Counted from the first letter of the stretch, positions 27,393 to 36,732 are shown. The stretch: DNA of 64,000 nt from Gammaproteobacteria bacterium (GCA_022826245.1 JAJDVG010000016.1:1-64000); one strand, 5' to 3'. The notes: generated by a model from the sequence alone, not told the origin. Numbers and translations are program-made.

Positions 27393-28655
27393 TCAGGCCC
27401 TGACGCAGCGTACCGGAAGCGAATTCAGGCCGCGCAACACAACATTGCGGCGAAATCTCGGACGATCGGTCAGTAGCTCCATTCGCGCAAAGCGCTCGAG
27501 CAGCGTCTCGAGCACGATACGGCCCTCGAGTCGTGCGAGCGTCGCCCCAAGACAATGGTGAATACCGCGTCCAAACGATACGTGGGACCGCGCTCCCCGT
27601 CCGACATCGAGCCGGTCGGGTTGCTCGAACGCTTCGGGATCGCGATTGGCCGCGCCAAGCGCGAGAATGACATTCTCGCGTTGGCGCAGCTCGAAGCCGC
27701 TTATCTCGCAGTCGGCGAGCACGCGCCGCGTATCCAGTTGCACCGGAGAATCGAAGCGCAGGATTTCCTCGACCGCTGAGGGAATCAGATTCGGTTCCGT
27801 CCGCAGTCGCTCGAGTTCATCCGGGTGGCGCAGCAGCGCCAGCACGCCGTTGCCGATCAGGTTCGTGGTGGTCTCATTGCCGGCGATCAGCAGCAGGCGC
27901 AGCATGTTCAGCGTTTCGCGTTCGGTGAGACGATCGTCGTCGAGCTGAGCCTGCACCAGTGCGCTGACGAGATCATCGCGCGGTTGTTCGCGCCGCTTCT
28001 TGATGACGGCGCGAAAGTACGCGTCGAAGTCTTCAAGTGTGCTGAAAGCGACGGCACGCTCGCGCCGGCTGATTGTCGGTTCGAGCAGGCGAGCGCGCTG
28101 AATGGACCAGCGCTTGAACAGATTCCGGTCGCGTGCGGGAATGCCCAGCATCTCGGCGATGACGATGATCGGCAGGGGCCGGGCAATGGCCTCGATGAGA
28201 TCGAATCCGTCAGGCTCGCCGATCTCGTCAAGCAGCGAATTCAGTACGCTGCGAATGCGCGGTTCAAGCGCATTGACGGCTCGCGAAGTGAAGGCCTTGT
28301 TCACGAGCGAGCGCAGCCTCGTGTGATCGGGCGGGTCGAGCAGGAGCATCGTGAACTCATCCGGCGGCGGCAGTCTCGCGCTCTGCTGCGACGACAACGT
28401 GCCCTTGCGGGGGTCGTTACCGAACCGGCGGTGGTCGCGAAGGATGGTGTCGACATCCGCGTGGCGTGTGAACAGCCACGCGTTCATGACCCGGCTGCGA
28501 TGCACGGGCGAGCGGCTGCGCAACGCCGCGTAGGCAGGGTAGGGGTCCTGGACGGTGCCGGCGGACAGCGGGTTGTAGCTTGTGCCGGTACCGACGCGCT
28601 CCAGGAGACTCGCGAACGCGGCGAGCGCGGCTTGTACGGCCTGGTCAACGGACAT
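27393..28655 (-). CDS. Cytochrome P450
   Basis: 420-aa soluble bacterial P450 monooxygenase. The haem Cys is C368 in SFGRGIHHCLGATLARLE. The I-helix oxygen-activation motif is AGNETTTN, the ExxR motif is EEILR, and the DPPDHTRLR block of bacterial CYPs is near residue 105. No signal peptide, so it is cytoplasmic and needs a ferredoxin and reductase from elsewhere. I start at ATG 28655 (MSVDQAVQAAL); the frame extends to a TTG at 28697. It lies 51 nt after the partner-domain gene and may share its message. The substrate is unknown. Confidence 0.93.
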   Translation of the reverse strand: MSVDQAVQAALAAFASLLERVGTGTSYNPLSAGTVQDPYPAYAALRSRSPVHRSRVMNAWLFTRHADVDTILRDHRRFGNDPRKGTLSSQQSARLPPPDEFTMLLLDPPDHTRLRSLVNKAFTSRAVNALEPRIRSVLNSLLDEIGEPDGFDLIEAIARPLPIIVIAEMLGIPARDRNLFKRWSIQRARLLEPTISRRERAVAFSTLEDFDAYFRAVIKKRREQPRDDLVSALVQAQLDDDRLTERETLNMLRLLLIAGNETTTNLIGNGVLALLRHPDELERLRTEPNLIPSAVEEILRFDSPVQLDTRRVLADCEISGFELRQRENVILALGAANRDPEAFEQPDRLDVGRGARSHVSFGRGIHHCLGATLARLEGRIVLETLLERFARMELLTDRPRFRRNVVLRGLNSLPVRCVRA

Positions 28656-28706
28656 CACGTTCGTTCGGCGGCGCGGAGGGCCGGACGCTGCCCGCAACGC
28701 GGGCGC

Positions 28707-29525
28707 TCAGGGCACGATCGGGCTGCTTCGGTCGATCGACGACGCTTCGCCGCCGACCATGAGTTCGTGTGCGTAGTTGGCTTCCTGGCAGATGTACTCA
28801 AAAAGCTCCGTGCCTTCTTCCCAATTGAGATCGAAGCCGCCCGTCCACGGCGCCGTGTAGGCGCCCGGGTCCTCAATGGTGACACGGTACTCGATCGTCG
28901 AGGCGTCGACGCGCGTCAGCCGCTCTATCGTGTGCAGTTGTTCCGTGTGCGGCAGGCCGCGGCGTTCGAACCAGAAGTCCTCGTTGAACCCGATGCTGTC
29001 GATGACCAGCGTGTCGCCCTCCCACCAGCCGATCGAATGGCCGTAGTTGGTCGGGCTCGGGTTCGTGGGGTGCGAACGCCCGTCCATGTAGACGGTGCGG
29101 TAGGTGTGCGGCCCGCCGATGTCGAAGATGTAGAGGCGCTTGACTTCGGGCAGTTCGAGGATTTCGACGCCGTAGGGCGTCAGGAACTGGCGCGAAATGC
29201 CCGACGCCTTGCAGCGCGCATGCGGCTCGAGTTCGTGAATCTGGCGGGCGTCGTACAGGGCGCGCGCCCAGGGCTTGAACGGTATCTGGTCGGCCGGCGC
29301 AATCGGGTCGAAAATGCCGAACATGGGCTCCCAGACGCCCTTCTCGTCGGCCGTGGCGCCCGACAGCATGACCTTGCCGTCCGCCGTGCGCGGCACGGGT
29401 CCGGGCGGGGGCGAATCCGGATCGCGCTCACGCCGCTGGGCGGCGGCCCAGTCAACGGGCAACGCAGTCGCGAGCAGCGCCGCGGCGGCGATCAGCGTCA
29501 GGCAGCGTCGTCCCGGCATGGTCAT
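28707..29525 (-). CDS. Exported protein with the WDGDTLVV partner domain
   Basis: 272 aa with its own signal peptide (RRCLTLIAAAALLATALPVD ending WAAAQ). YGHSIGWWEGDTLVIDSIGF with NEDFWFERRGLPHTEQLHTI is nearly the same as the equivalent segment of the fused protein at 30036 (NEDFWFTSGGLPHTDRLRLI), so this is the detached second domain. The YIFDIGGPHTYRTVYMDGRSHP segment precedes it. The start overlaps the stop of the DUF6152 gene (ATGA at 29522-29525), so the two are almost certainly made together. The activity is unknown. A few residues at the extreme N-terminus (ATG 29525 or 29519) are uncertain. Confidence 0.84.
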   Translation of the reverse strand: MTMPGRRCLTLIAAAALLATALPVDWAAAQRRERDPDSPPPGPVPRTADGKVMLSGATADEKGVWEPMFGIFDPIAPADQIPFKPWARALYDARQIHELEPHARCKASGISRQFLTPYGVEILELPEVKRLYIFDIGGPHTYRTVYMDGRSHPTNPSPTNYGHSIGWWEGDTLVIDSIGFNEDFWFERRGLPHTEQLHTIERLTRVDASTIEYRVTIEDPGAYTAPWTGGFDLNWEEGTELFEYICQEANYAHELMVGGEASSIDRSSPIVP

Positions 29526-29938
29526 TCGCCGCCCTGGCGGCTCGAATTCGCATCGAGCGTCTCGCCCGGTCGCCCGCCGGTCGCCGTAAGCGTCACGGAC
29601 CGCGCGTTGAGACGGTTGCTGCCGTTGCGCGCAAGGAAACCGTCAACGGTGACCTCTTCGCCAATCTGCAGCGAATTGCGCCGCCAGCCTCGGCGTTGCA
29701 GCCCGTGTGGCGGGCCCATTTCGGCGCCCCAGTTGACGACTTCGCCCGAATCCTCGTCCCGGACGTTGATATAGAACCAGACATGCGGGTTGGTCCACTC
29801 GACGTTCGTGACGATACCGGTCAGCGTTACCGGCTGATTGCTGTCGAATTCCGCGGAGAACGAATGATGCGCAATTCCTTGCGCTCCCATCAACAGCGCG
29901 CCCGCGGAAAATACTCCGGCAAGAACATTTACTTTCAT
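29522..29938 (-). CDS. DUF6152 family exported protein
   Basis: 138 aa. The signal peptide ends AQGIA at residue 23, followed by HHSFSAEFD, so the mature N-terminus would be His24-His25. WTNPHVWFYINV has its His at 52, 28 residues on. Further family blocks are VVNWGAEMGPPHGLQRRGW and DGFLARNGSNRLNARSVTL. This is the most typical single-domain DUF6152 protein in the window. It is paired by ATGA overlap with the separate second-domain gene. No function is known for the family; copper binding through the N-terminal His is my inference. Confidence 0.88.
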   Translation of the reverse strand: MKVNVLAGVFSAGALLMGAQGIAHHSFSAEFDSNQPVTLTGIVTNVEWTNPHVWFYINVRDEDSGEVVNWGAEMGPPHGLQRRGWRRNSLQIGEEVTVDGFLARNGSNRLNARSVTLTATGGRPGETLDANSSRQGGE

Positions 29939-30035
29939 TTCACGACTCCCCAGGTTCCGGCAAATCGGCCCGAGGCCGGACTGCCTGATTCTACTTCATC
30001 CTCGTTACTGCACCAGTGGCGATTTCCGTCGTACG

Positions 30036-31169
30036 TCAGGGCCTGTTGTGCTGGCAAAGGTGGAACGGCAATTCGGCGCCGCCGACCCAGCGCAGCATCC
30101 AGGTGCTCGTCCACGGTCTCGTGTAGGTGCCGTCGTCCTCGATCGTGACCTCGTATTCGAGCGTTTCCAGGTCGATCCGCGTGAACCGTTCGATGAGCCT
30201 GAGACGGTCCGTATGCGGCAGGCCGCCGCTCGTGAACCAGAAGTCCTCATTGAAGCCGCGCGTGTCGACGACGAGCGTATCGCCGTCCCAGGAGCCGACC
30301 GAGCGGCCGTAGTAGAGCGGATTGTCGTCGTCGCCGCCGACCTGCCCCACGTGTTCGCGGCCGTCGAGATAGATGATCCGGTAGTTGCGGTTTCCGCTGC
30401 CGATCAGGACGAAGACGCGTTCGCTGTCGCGATCCTCGATGAGCTGAAAGCCCAGATGCGACAGATACTGGCGCGGGCCGCCGGGCGGCTTGCAGTTCAG
30501 ATACATCGGATCGTCCCTGAGGGAACGTTCCTGGCGATGTCGGTAGAGCGCAAGCGCCCAGGGCTGCATCGGCGCGACGCGAGCCGCATCGTCGAGGTCC
30601 TCAAGCATGCCGCTTGCGTCCATTGCGACATCGACGCCGTCCTCGACGAGCACCGTTGCGCTCGGGTAGCCCCAATAGCCGTTTATGGATTCGGCCGTCC
30701 CGCCGAGCGCCGGTTGTCCGTCGGGCCAGCGCGGCGTCGGCCGGGGCGCGAGAGGCGGCGGCGGCGGCTCGTTCGATACCCGAAAGACCGCGCTGCCACT
30801 GTCGCTGCGTAACACGGAGTCGCCCCAGATCTGGCGCGTGCCGTCGCGCGCGGTAATCCCGCTGACCGTGATCGCGTCTCCGGGCAGCACGGTGGCCTGC
30901 GACCAGCCGTTCGCCTCGAGGTCGATCGGACTCTCGAGTTCGACCGCCCAGTTCAGTACCTCGTCGCCGTCGCTCACGTTCATGAAGACGTGCGTGTGCG
31001 GATTGCGCCAATCGACGTATGTCACGATGCCGTTCAGCGTGAGGGCCGCGTCGGGGTCGAACTTGCCGTGAATGGGGTGGTGCGCTACGGCTGCGCTGGA
31101 CGCGAGCGCGAACAGCGCGGTCGCAGTCATTGTCGCCGTGCGGCGAGAATTCGTGTCGGCATTTCTCAT
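30036..31169 (-). CDS. DUF6152 plus WDGDTLVV-domain fusion, exported
   Basis: 377 aa. The signal peptide ends SSAAVA at residue 29, followed by HHPIHGKFD, so the mature N-terminus would be His30-His31. WRNPHTHVFMNV has its His at 58, 28 residues on. A Pro-rich linker (EPPPPPLAPRPTPRWPDG) joins the second domain, which has NGYWGYPS and YGRSVGSWDGDTLVVDTRGF. The start ATG 31169 is preceded by AGGAGC; the frame extends to 31226 without support. It lies between the small secreted gene at 31201 and the split DUF6152 pair, so a fused and a split version of the same two domains sit side by side. Confidence 0.85.
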   Translation of the reverse strand: MRNADTNSRRTATMTATALFALASSAAVAHHPIHGKFDPDAALTLNGIVTYVDWRNPHTHVFMNVSDGDEVLNWAVELESPIDLEANGWSQATVLPGDAITVSGITARDGTRQIWGDSVLRSDSGSAVFRVSNEPPPPPLAPRPTPRWPDGQPALGGTAESINGYWGYPSATVLVEDGVDVAMDASGMLEDLDDAARVAPMQPWALALYRHRQERSLRDDPMYLNCKPPGGPRQYLSHLGFQLIEDRDSERVFVLIGSGNRNYRIIYLDGREHVGQVGGDDDNPLYYGRSVGSWDGDTLVVDTRGFNEDFWFTSGGLPHTDRLRLIERFTRIDLETLEYEVTIEDDGTYTRPWTSTWMLRWVGGAELPFHLCQHNRP

Positions 31170-31200
31170 TGGAAGCTCCTGCGGGTCGAAACCACGCCGG

Positions 31201-31602
31201 CTACTGCCGGCGAATCTCGAACGCACCGCCGCCGCTGTCGTGCTGCCAAGAGCCGGTGATGTAGCGGTTCGGCAACTCGAGGTCCCCGATCGTGCCCTCG
31301 ATCACGTAACTGACGGTGCCGCCGTCGCGGTTTTCGGCGTCGGCCTCGATGCGCACGCTCCAAGCCTCCGGATCGAGCGTCGCCGCGTCGATCTCGATGT
31401 TGTCCGTGCCGGGGTTGATGATGCCCGAGACCCGCTCACCGTCCCAGTCGAGCACGACGAGCACGAATTCGCCGTGGGTCTCGTTGGACTCCCAGGTTCC
31501 GATCCACGAACCCTTGAGCGGATGGCCTTCCTGCGCGGTCGCAGCCCCGGCCACGCCGAGTACGAGCAGCGCACAGACGAGCCTCCACGTCGATATCCGC
31601 AT
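31201..31602 (-). CDS. Small secreted beta-rich protein, function unknown
   Basis: 133 aa with a clear signal peptide (TWRLVCALLVLGVAGAATAQ). The mature chain starts EGHPLKGSWIGTWESNETHG, followed by alternating beta-strand-like stretches (FVLVVLDWDGERVSGIINPG, YITGSWQHDSGGGAFEIRRQ), which suggests a small lipocalin-like or avidin-like barrel. I do not recognise a named family. AGGAGA precedes the ATG. It is 31 nt upstream of the DUF6152 fusion on the same strand, so probably in the same operon. Confidence 0.75.
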   Translation of the reverse strand: MRISTWRLVCALLVLGVAGAATAQEGHPLKGSWIGTWESNETHGEFVLVVLDWDGERVSGIINPGTDNIEIDAATLDPEAWSVRIEADAENRDGGTVSYVIEGTIGDLELPNRYITGSWQHDSGGGAFEIRRQ

Positions 31603-31799
31603 TTTCGATTCTCCTTGAGAAATTCCGGCCGGCGGAATTGTATGACAAACTTGCCGTCAGCGTCGCCCGCTTTTTCACTGCGAACTGAAGGATACCGGAC
31701 GCCGCAGTGACGGCAAGCGTTGGGTGACCGCGCACTGCCGGCGCCGCGCCGCGAACGGCTGTCTGCTACCTTGCCTGACACCCAGGATCAAACGCTTGC

Positions 31800-32951
31800 T
31801 CAAACGGTGACGCGCGGAACGCGCGAACTGATCCCGGTCACGATTTCGTAGCTGATCGTCCCGAGGCGCTGCGCGAGTTCGTCGGCACTCACGCGTTCGT
31901 GGCCCTGGCTGCCGATCAGCACGGCTTCGTCGCCCGTGTTGACGCGACCGCGCAGCGCAGTGACGTCGACGAGCGTGGTGTCCATCGTGATGCGGCCGAC
32001 CTGCCGACAGCGGCGGCCGCCGATGAGCACGTCGAGGTTGTTCGACAGTCGCCTGCCAAGGCCGTCACCGTAACCCACCGGAAGCGCCGCGAGCAGCGAC
32101 GGCCCTTCCGTGCGGTACGCGTGCCCGTAGCTCACTCCGGTCCCCGCCGGCAGCTCGTTGAGAAACGCGACCTGCGTCTTCCACTCGAGTACGGGTTCAA
32201 GGTCCCGCACCCTCGGGTTGACGATGTTCGTCGATGGCGCGAGCCCGTACATCGCGACGCCCGGCCGTACGGCGTCGAGATGCGAGTCGGGGATATCGAA
32301 TATCGCCGCGCTGTTCGCCATGTGCGCGTACTCGACGCCGAATGCTTGTGCCTGTTCCACGGCGCTTCCGAAAACTTCGGTCTGCGCGTGCGAAAAGGTC
32401 TTGTCGGCTTCGTCAGCGCGCGCGAAGTGGCTCATGATGCCGCGCAGCGTTACGCCCCGATGGCCGGTGCAGGCTTCAAGGAACTCTCCGACGTCATCCG
32501 GCCGGATGCCGATGCGCCCCATCCCGGTATCTACCTTGACATGCACCGGGACGGTTCGGCCGAGTGCCTGCGCGGCGCTTGCGAGCGCCTGCACCATCTC
32601 GAGAGTGCAAACGACCGGTTCGCAGCCGAGCGCGACGAGCGCCCCGGCATGCTCGGGCAATGCGGGCGCAAGCACGAGGAACGTCGCATCGATGCCGGCG
32701 TCGGCGAGCGAAGACGCTTCGCTGACGTCGGCAACTGCTAAGGTATCGTAGCCGAGGCCGAGCAGACGCCGCGCAACGGGTACCGCGCCGTGGCCGTAGG
32801 CGTTCGCCTTGATGCATGGCCAAAGCGGCCGATCGCCGACGCACCGCTCGAGCACGCGCATGTTGTGCTCGAGGCGATCCAGATGCAGGTGGACGCGGTT
32901 GAGCCGCTCGGCCCGCTGCGGCTGGCTCGGGTTTCGGTCCTGTTCGGTCAC
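31800..32951 (-). CDS. alr: Alanine racemase
   Basis: PLP enzyme that makes D-alanine from L-alanine for peptidoglycan. 383 aa; the Schiff-base lysine is K48 in PCIKANAYGHG, and the catalytic Tyr is in GVSYGHAYRTEGPS at about residue 270. VDTGMGRIGIRP and the HMANSAA segment are family blocks. It starts at a GTG. It sits between a PQQ dehydrogenase and the small secreted gene in a long same-strand run; whether it shares a message with them is unclear. I see no sign that it is anything other than the housekeeping type. Confidence 0.95.
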   Translation of the reverse strand: MTEQDRNPSQPQRAERLNRVHLHLDRLEHNMRVLERCVGDRPLWPCIKANAYGHGAVPVARRLLGLGYDTLAVADVSEASSLADAGIDATFLVLAPALPEHAGALVALGCEPVVCTLEMVQALASAAQALGRTVPVHVKVDTGMGRIGIRPDDVGEFLEACTGHRGVTLRGIMSHFARADEADKTFSHAQTEVFGSAVEQAQAFGVEYAHMANSAAIFDIPDSHLDAVRPGVAMYGLAPSTNIVNPRVRDLEPVLEWKTQVAFLNELPAGTGVSYGHAYRTEGPSLLAALPVGYGDGLGRRLSNNLDVLIGGRRCRQVGRITMDTTLVDVTALRGRVNTGDEAVLIGSQGHERVSADELAQRLGTISYEIVTGISSRVPRVTV

Positions 32952-33070
32952 GGCGGCCCCATGCAGCGAAGCCGCCTTTCCCTGGCGGTCGCGCCGCGCC
33001 GGCTACACCGCCGGGCGGTGATTGATGTGACGACGTCAGCCGTGAAGTTCAAAACGGTTCAGGCGGACGT

Positions 33071-34849
33071 TCACTCCGGCAGTGCAAACACGTAGAGATT
33101 GTTGGCCGTCCCGGCACGGCGTTCGGGTGTGAGGGTGGAAAGTCCGATCGTATTCAGCGCGCCGCCGGTGCTGACGGCGACATATTGCCGACCGTTGACG
33201 GCATACGTGGCGGGATAACCGGTGACGTGCGAGCCGAGACTGACTTCCCAGAGTACCTCCCCCGACTCCTGATCGTAGGCTCGAAACATGCCCCACACGT
33301 CGCCGCCGAACAGGAGGCCGGAGGCCGTCGTCATGAGCGATGTCATGCCCGCGCGTTGCTCGATCTTCCAGACAGTCTCTCCGGTCTCGACGGAAATCGC
33401 CTCGATCGTGCCGGCATTCTCTTCGCCGGGCGGAAGCACGACTCGCGAATCGATCGCATAGAGGTCGTCGAGACTGGGCTCCTCGGCAGTCGAACTCATC
33501 TCCGAGCAGGTATTGTGCAAGGCGTAGTACATCACCCCGTTCAGCGGGCTGTACGAGGCCGCCTGAAAGTTCTTGCCGCCGCCGGGAGAGGGACAGATCA
33601 GACGTTCCTGACCGGCTGCCGTGAAGAGCGTCTCCTCGTTGATCAGTGCAGCACCCGATTCGGTATTGACCTCGGCGATCACGTTCTGCATGACCGTTTC
33701 ACGGGCCCAGAGGAACTGGCCGGTTTCGCGGTCGATCGTATAGACGAGCCCGGTCTTGCCGGGCACGCCCGTAACTACCTTGCGGACCTCGCCGGGGCGC
33801 ACGCGGGGACTGATCCACTCGACCGCATCGGGATCGGGCGTCACGGCCGTCTCGACCAGCAGCCGCGCGAACGGGTGGTCGAGATCCCAGTGATCGACGA
33901 GATGCTGCATGTACCAGACGATCTCGCCGGTATCGGCATCGAGCGCCAGCGTCGAGTTGTGATACAGGTACTGTTCGTCGTTTCCGGCCAGCATGAACTT
34001 CGGAGCAGGCGACGTGACCGACGTACCGACGTAAACCTGGTTCAGTTCCGGGTCGAAGCTCGGGATCATCCACGTGCCGACATGGCGTCGCTCCTCGAAC
34101 GGGATGTCGCCCCAGGTCTCGTCGCCGGGCTCTCCCGGAGCCGGGATCGTTCGAGTGCGCCAGAGTTCCTCGCCCGTAAGCGGGTCGAAAGCCGTGATCA
34201 CGCAGGCTTCGGGTCCGCCTTCCGGTTCGCAGCCGCGGCCGGAGACGACCTTGCCGTTGGCGATGATGGGTCCGGAGGTGTGCTGGGCGCCGCGCCTGTA
34301 GTCGAGAATCCGCGTTTCCCAGGCGACTTCGCCGGTGCGCGCGTCGAGCGCGTAGGCGTAGTTGTCGTTGCCGTTGTCGAATATGTAGTTCCCGTAGATC
34401 GCGAGATTGCGGTTGATCGACGGATAGGGAATGTAGTCGTTGATGTCGTCCGGGTAGGGCCTGCGATACTCCCAGATCAGATCGCCGGTCGCGGCGTCGA
34501 GCGCCTGGGTGATGTCATCCGGGTTCGGGAAATACATGATGCCGTCGTACACGAGCGGCGTGCCTTCCTGCACTCCGGCCGTCAGCGGCCGTGTCCACAC
34601 GAGCTGAAGCCCGGAAACGTTGTCGCGGTCGATCTGCTCGAGCGGACTGTAGCCCCAGTGATCGAGCGTGCGCCGCCAGGTCAGCCAGTCGGCCGGATCC
34701 GGGTTCTGCACCATCTCGTCCGTGACGGGAATGAAGTCGCTCTCCTGGGCCGTGGCCTGCATGCAAAGCGCCGTGCCGAGCACCGTCACCAGGGCCGTGA
34801 CCAATGCCGGCACGCGTGCTACCGGGTCAGTGAGTGTCGTGCGAGTCAT
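33071..34849 (-). CDS. PQQ-dependent dehydrogenase (paralogue 1)
   Basis: Periplasmic eight-bladed quinoprotein dehydrogenase. 592 aa with a signal peptide ending in ATAQ. The tryptophan-docking style repeats include ALDAATGDLIWEYRR, ALDARTGEVAWETR, ALDADTGEIVWYMQ and AYDQESGEVLWEVSLGS. QEGTPLVYDG keeps the PQQ-contacting Glu, and HWDLDHP probably supplies the catalytic Asp. There is no cytochrome c CxxCH domain and no adjacent Cys-Cys pair of the kind that forms the disulfide ring in classic methanol dehydrogenases. Start ATG 34849 has GGAGAACC upstream. It is highly similar to the next gene upstream. The alcohol or polyol substrate is unknown. Confidence 0.92.
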   Translation of the reverse strand: MTRTTLTDPVARVPALVTALVTVLGTALCMQATAQESDFIPVTDEMVQNPDPADWLTWRRTLDHWGYSPLEQIDRDNVSGLQLVWTRPLTAGVQEGTPLVYDGIMYFPNPDDITQALDAATGDLIWEYRRPYPDDINDYIPYPSINRNLAIYGNYIFDNGNDNYAYALDARTGEVAWETRILDYRRGAQHTSGPIIANGKVVSGRGCEPEGGPEACVITAFDPLTGEELWRTRTIPAPGEPGDETWGDIPFEERRHVGTWMIPSFDPELNQVYVGTSVTSPAPKFMLAGNDEQYLYHNSTLALDADTGEIVWYMQHLVDHWDLDHPFARLLVETAVTPDPDAVEWISPRVRPGEVRKVVTGVPGKTGLVYTIDRETGQFLWARETVMQNVIAEVNTESGAALINEETLFTAAGQERLICPSPGGGKNFQAASYSPLNGVMYYALHNTCSEMSSTAEEPSLDDLYAIDSRVVLPPGEENAGTIEAISVETGETVWKIEQRAGMTSLMTTASGLLFGGDVWGMFRAYDQESGEVLWEVSLGSHVTGYPATYAVNGRQYVAVSTGGALNTIGLSTLTPERRAGTANNLYVFALPE

Positions 34850-34895
34850 CGTGGGTTCTCCGGTTCGATTCATGGCGCTTGGGGTGCCCGTGGCT

Positions 34896-34921
34896 CGCCC
34901 CGCCGGTTCGCTGGCGGGGCG
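34896..34921. terminator. Strong hairpin between the tandem dehydrogenase genes
   Basis: Perfect 9-bp GC stem (34896-34904 with 34913-34921), extended inward by a G.T pair and a G-C pair to close a TTCG loop as read on the + strand. It lies 45 nt beyond the stop of the upstream dehydrogenase in the direction of transcription. There is no U-run on the minus strand. It could reduce read-through or protect the upstream message. Confidence 0.45.
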
Positions 34922-34965
34922 CTTGATGTGACTTCAGCGGCGCGACCGGGCACCCGCTCGGTTGC

Positions 34966-36732
34966 TCACTCCGGTAACGCAAAAACGTACAGGTTGTTGG
35001 CCGTACCGGCGCGGCGCTCCGGTGCGAGGTTCGAGATGGAGAGCGTGTTCAGCGAGCCGCCCGTGCTGACCGCGACGTATTGCCGGCCGTTGACGGCATA
35101 CGTCGCGGGATAGCCCGTAACGTGCGAGCCGAGACTGACTTCCCAGAGCACCTCGCCCGTCTCCTGATCGTAGGCGCGGAACATGCCCATCGTGTCGCCG
35201 CCGAAGAGCAGCCCGCTGGCCGTCGTCATGAGCGACGTCGCGCCGGCGCGTTGCTCGAGTTTCCAGGCGGTCTCGCCCGTCTCGACGGAAATGGCCTCGA
35301 TGGTGCCGGCGTTTTCGACACCCGGCGGGAGCACGATGCGCGAGTCGATCGCATAGAGTTCGTCGAGACTCGGCTCCTCGGCGAGCGAGGTCATCTCCGC
35401 GCAGGTGTTGTGCAGCGGATAGTACATGAGCCCGGTCAGCGGGCTGTAGGCCCCCGAAGGGAAATTCTTGCCGCCGTTGAGGCTCGGGCAGATGAAGCGC
35501 TCCTGATCGGCGCCGGTGAAGAGGGTCTCCTGATTGATCACTGCCGCGCCGGATTCCGTGTTGACCTCGGCGATCACGTTCTGCATCACCGTTTCGCGGG
35601 CCCAGAGGAACTCACCCGTCTCGCGGTCTAGCGTGTAGACGAGCCCGGTCTTGCCCGGAATGCCCGTCACGACCCTGCGGACCTCGCCGGGGCGCACGCG
35701 CGGACTGATCCATTCGACCGCATCGGAATCGGGCGTCACGGCCGTATCGAGAAGGAGGCGCGCGAACGGATGATCGAGATCCCAGTGGTCGACGACATGC
35801 TGCAGGTACCAGACGATCTCGCCGGTGTCCGCGTCGAGCGCCAGCGTCGAGTTGTGGTACAGGTACTGTTCGTCGTTGCCGGCCAGCATGAACTTCGGGG
35901 CCGGCGACGTGACCGAGGTGCCGATGTAAACCTGGTTCAGTTCCGGGTCGAAGCTCGGGATCATCCACGTGCCGACGTGGCGCCGCTCCTCGAACGGGAT
36001 GTCGCCCCAGGTCTCGTCGCCGGGCTCGCCCGGACCCGGAATCGTTCGGGTGCGCCAGATTTCCTCGCCCGTAAGCGGATCGAAAGCCGTGATCACACAG
36101 GCTTCGGGTCCGCCCTCCGGTTCGCAGCCGCGCCCCGAGACGACCTTGCCGTTGGCGATGATGGGGCCGGAGGTGTGCTGGGCGCCGCGCCGGTAGTCGA
36201 GAATTTGCGTTTCCCAGGCGACCTCGCCGGTGCGCGCGTCGAGCGCGTAGGCGTAGTTGTCGTTGCCGTTGTCGAATATGTAGTTGCCGAAGATCGCAAG
36301 ATTGCGGTTGATCGAAGGGAAGGGGATGTAGTCGTTGAGGTCGTCCGGGTAGGGCCTGCGATACTCCCAGATCAGATCGCCGGTCGCGGCGTCGAGCGCC
36401 TGGGTGATGTCCTCCGGGCTCGGGAAATACATGACGCCGTCGTAGACGAGCGGCGTGCCTTCCTGAATCCCGAGCGCCAGCGGCCGCGTCCACACGAGCT
36501 GAAGCCCGGAGACGTTGTCGCGGTCGATCTGCTCGAGCGGACTGTAAGCCCAGTGATCGAGCGTACGCCGCCAGGTCAGCCAGTCGGCCGGATCCGGGTT
36601 CTGCACCATTTCGTCGGTGACGGGTATGAAGTCGCTCTCCTGGGCCGTGGCCGGCATGCAGAGCGCGGCGCCGAGCGTGAGGGCGAGCGCTACAGAGCCG
36701 GCCGGGAAGTGCGTCGGTCTGGTGTGAGTCAT
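34966..36732 (-). CDS. PQQ-dependent dehydrogenase (paralogue 2)
   Basis: 588-aa periplasmic quinoprotein, signal peptide ending PATAQ, then ESDFIPVTDEMVQNPDPADW exactly as in the paralogue at 33071. Long blocks are identical, and differences are concentrated in the signal peptide, the region near residues 415-450 and scattered substitutions. The same features are kept (QEGTPLVYDG, HWDLDHP, propeller W motifs), with no adjacent Cys-Cys pair and no CxxCH. AAGGAGA precedes the ATG. It lies 67 nt after the amidase gene. The tandem pair arose by duplication; the two enzymes may differ in substrate or merely in dosage. Confidence 0.92.
   Translation of the reverse strand: MTHTRPTHFPAGSVALALTLGAALCMPATAQESDFIPVTDEMVQNPDPADWLTWRRTLDHWAYSPLEQIDRDNVSGLQLVWTRPLALGIQEGTPLVYDGVMYFPSPEDITQALDAATGDLIWEYRRPYPDDLNDYIPFPSINRNLAIFGNYIFDNGNDNYAYALDARTGEVAWETQILDYRRGAQHTSGPIIANGKVVSGRGCEPEGGPEACVITAFDPLTGEEIWRTRTIPGPGEPGDETWGDIPFEERRHVGTWMIPSFDPELNQVYIGTSVTSPAPKFMLAGNDEQYLYHNSTLALDADTGEIVWYLQHVVDHWDLDHPFARLLLDTAVTPDSDAVEWISPRVRPGEVRRVVTGIPGKTGLVYTLDRETGEFLWARETVMQNVIAEVNTESGAAVINQETLFTGADQERFICPSLNGGKNFPSGAYSPLTGLMYYPLHNTCAEMTSLAEEPSLDELYAIDSRIVLPPGVENAGTIEAISVETGETAWKLEQRAGATSLMTTASGLLFGGDTMGMFRAYDQETGEVLWEVSLGSHVTGYPATYAVNGRQYVAVSTGGSLNTLSISNLAPERRAGTANNLYVFALPE

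Noticed and set aside
29522-29525. Frameshift splitting a DUF6152 fusion protein into two genes
   Set aside because: The downstream gene has its own signal peptide and an ATGA start, and a similar split pair exists at 7602-8738, so a natural two-gene form is more likely.
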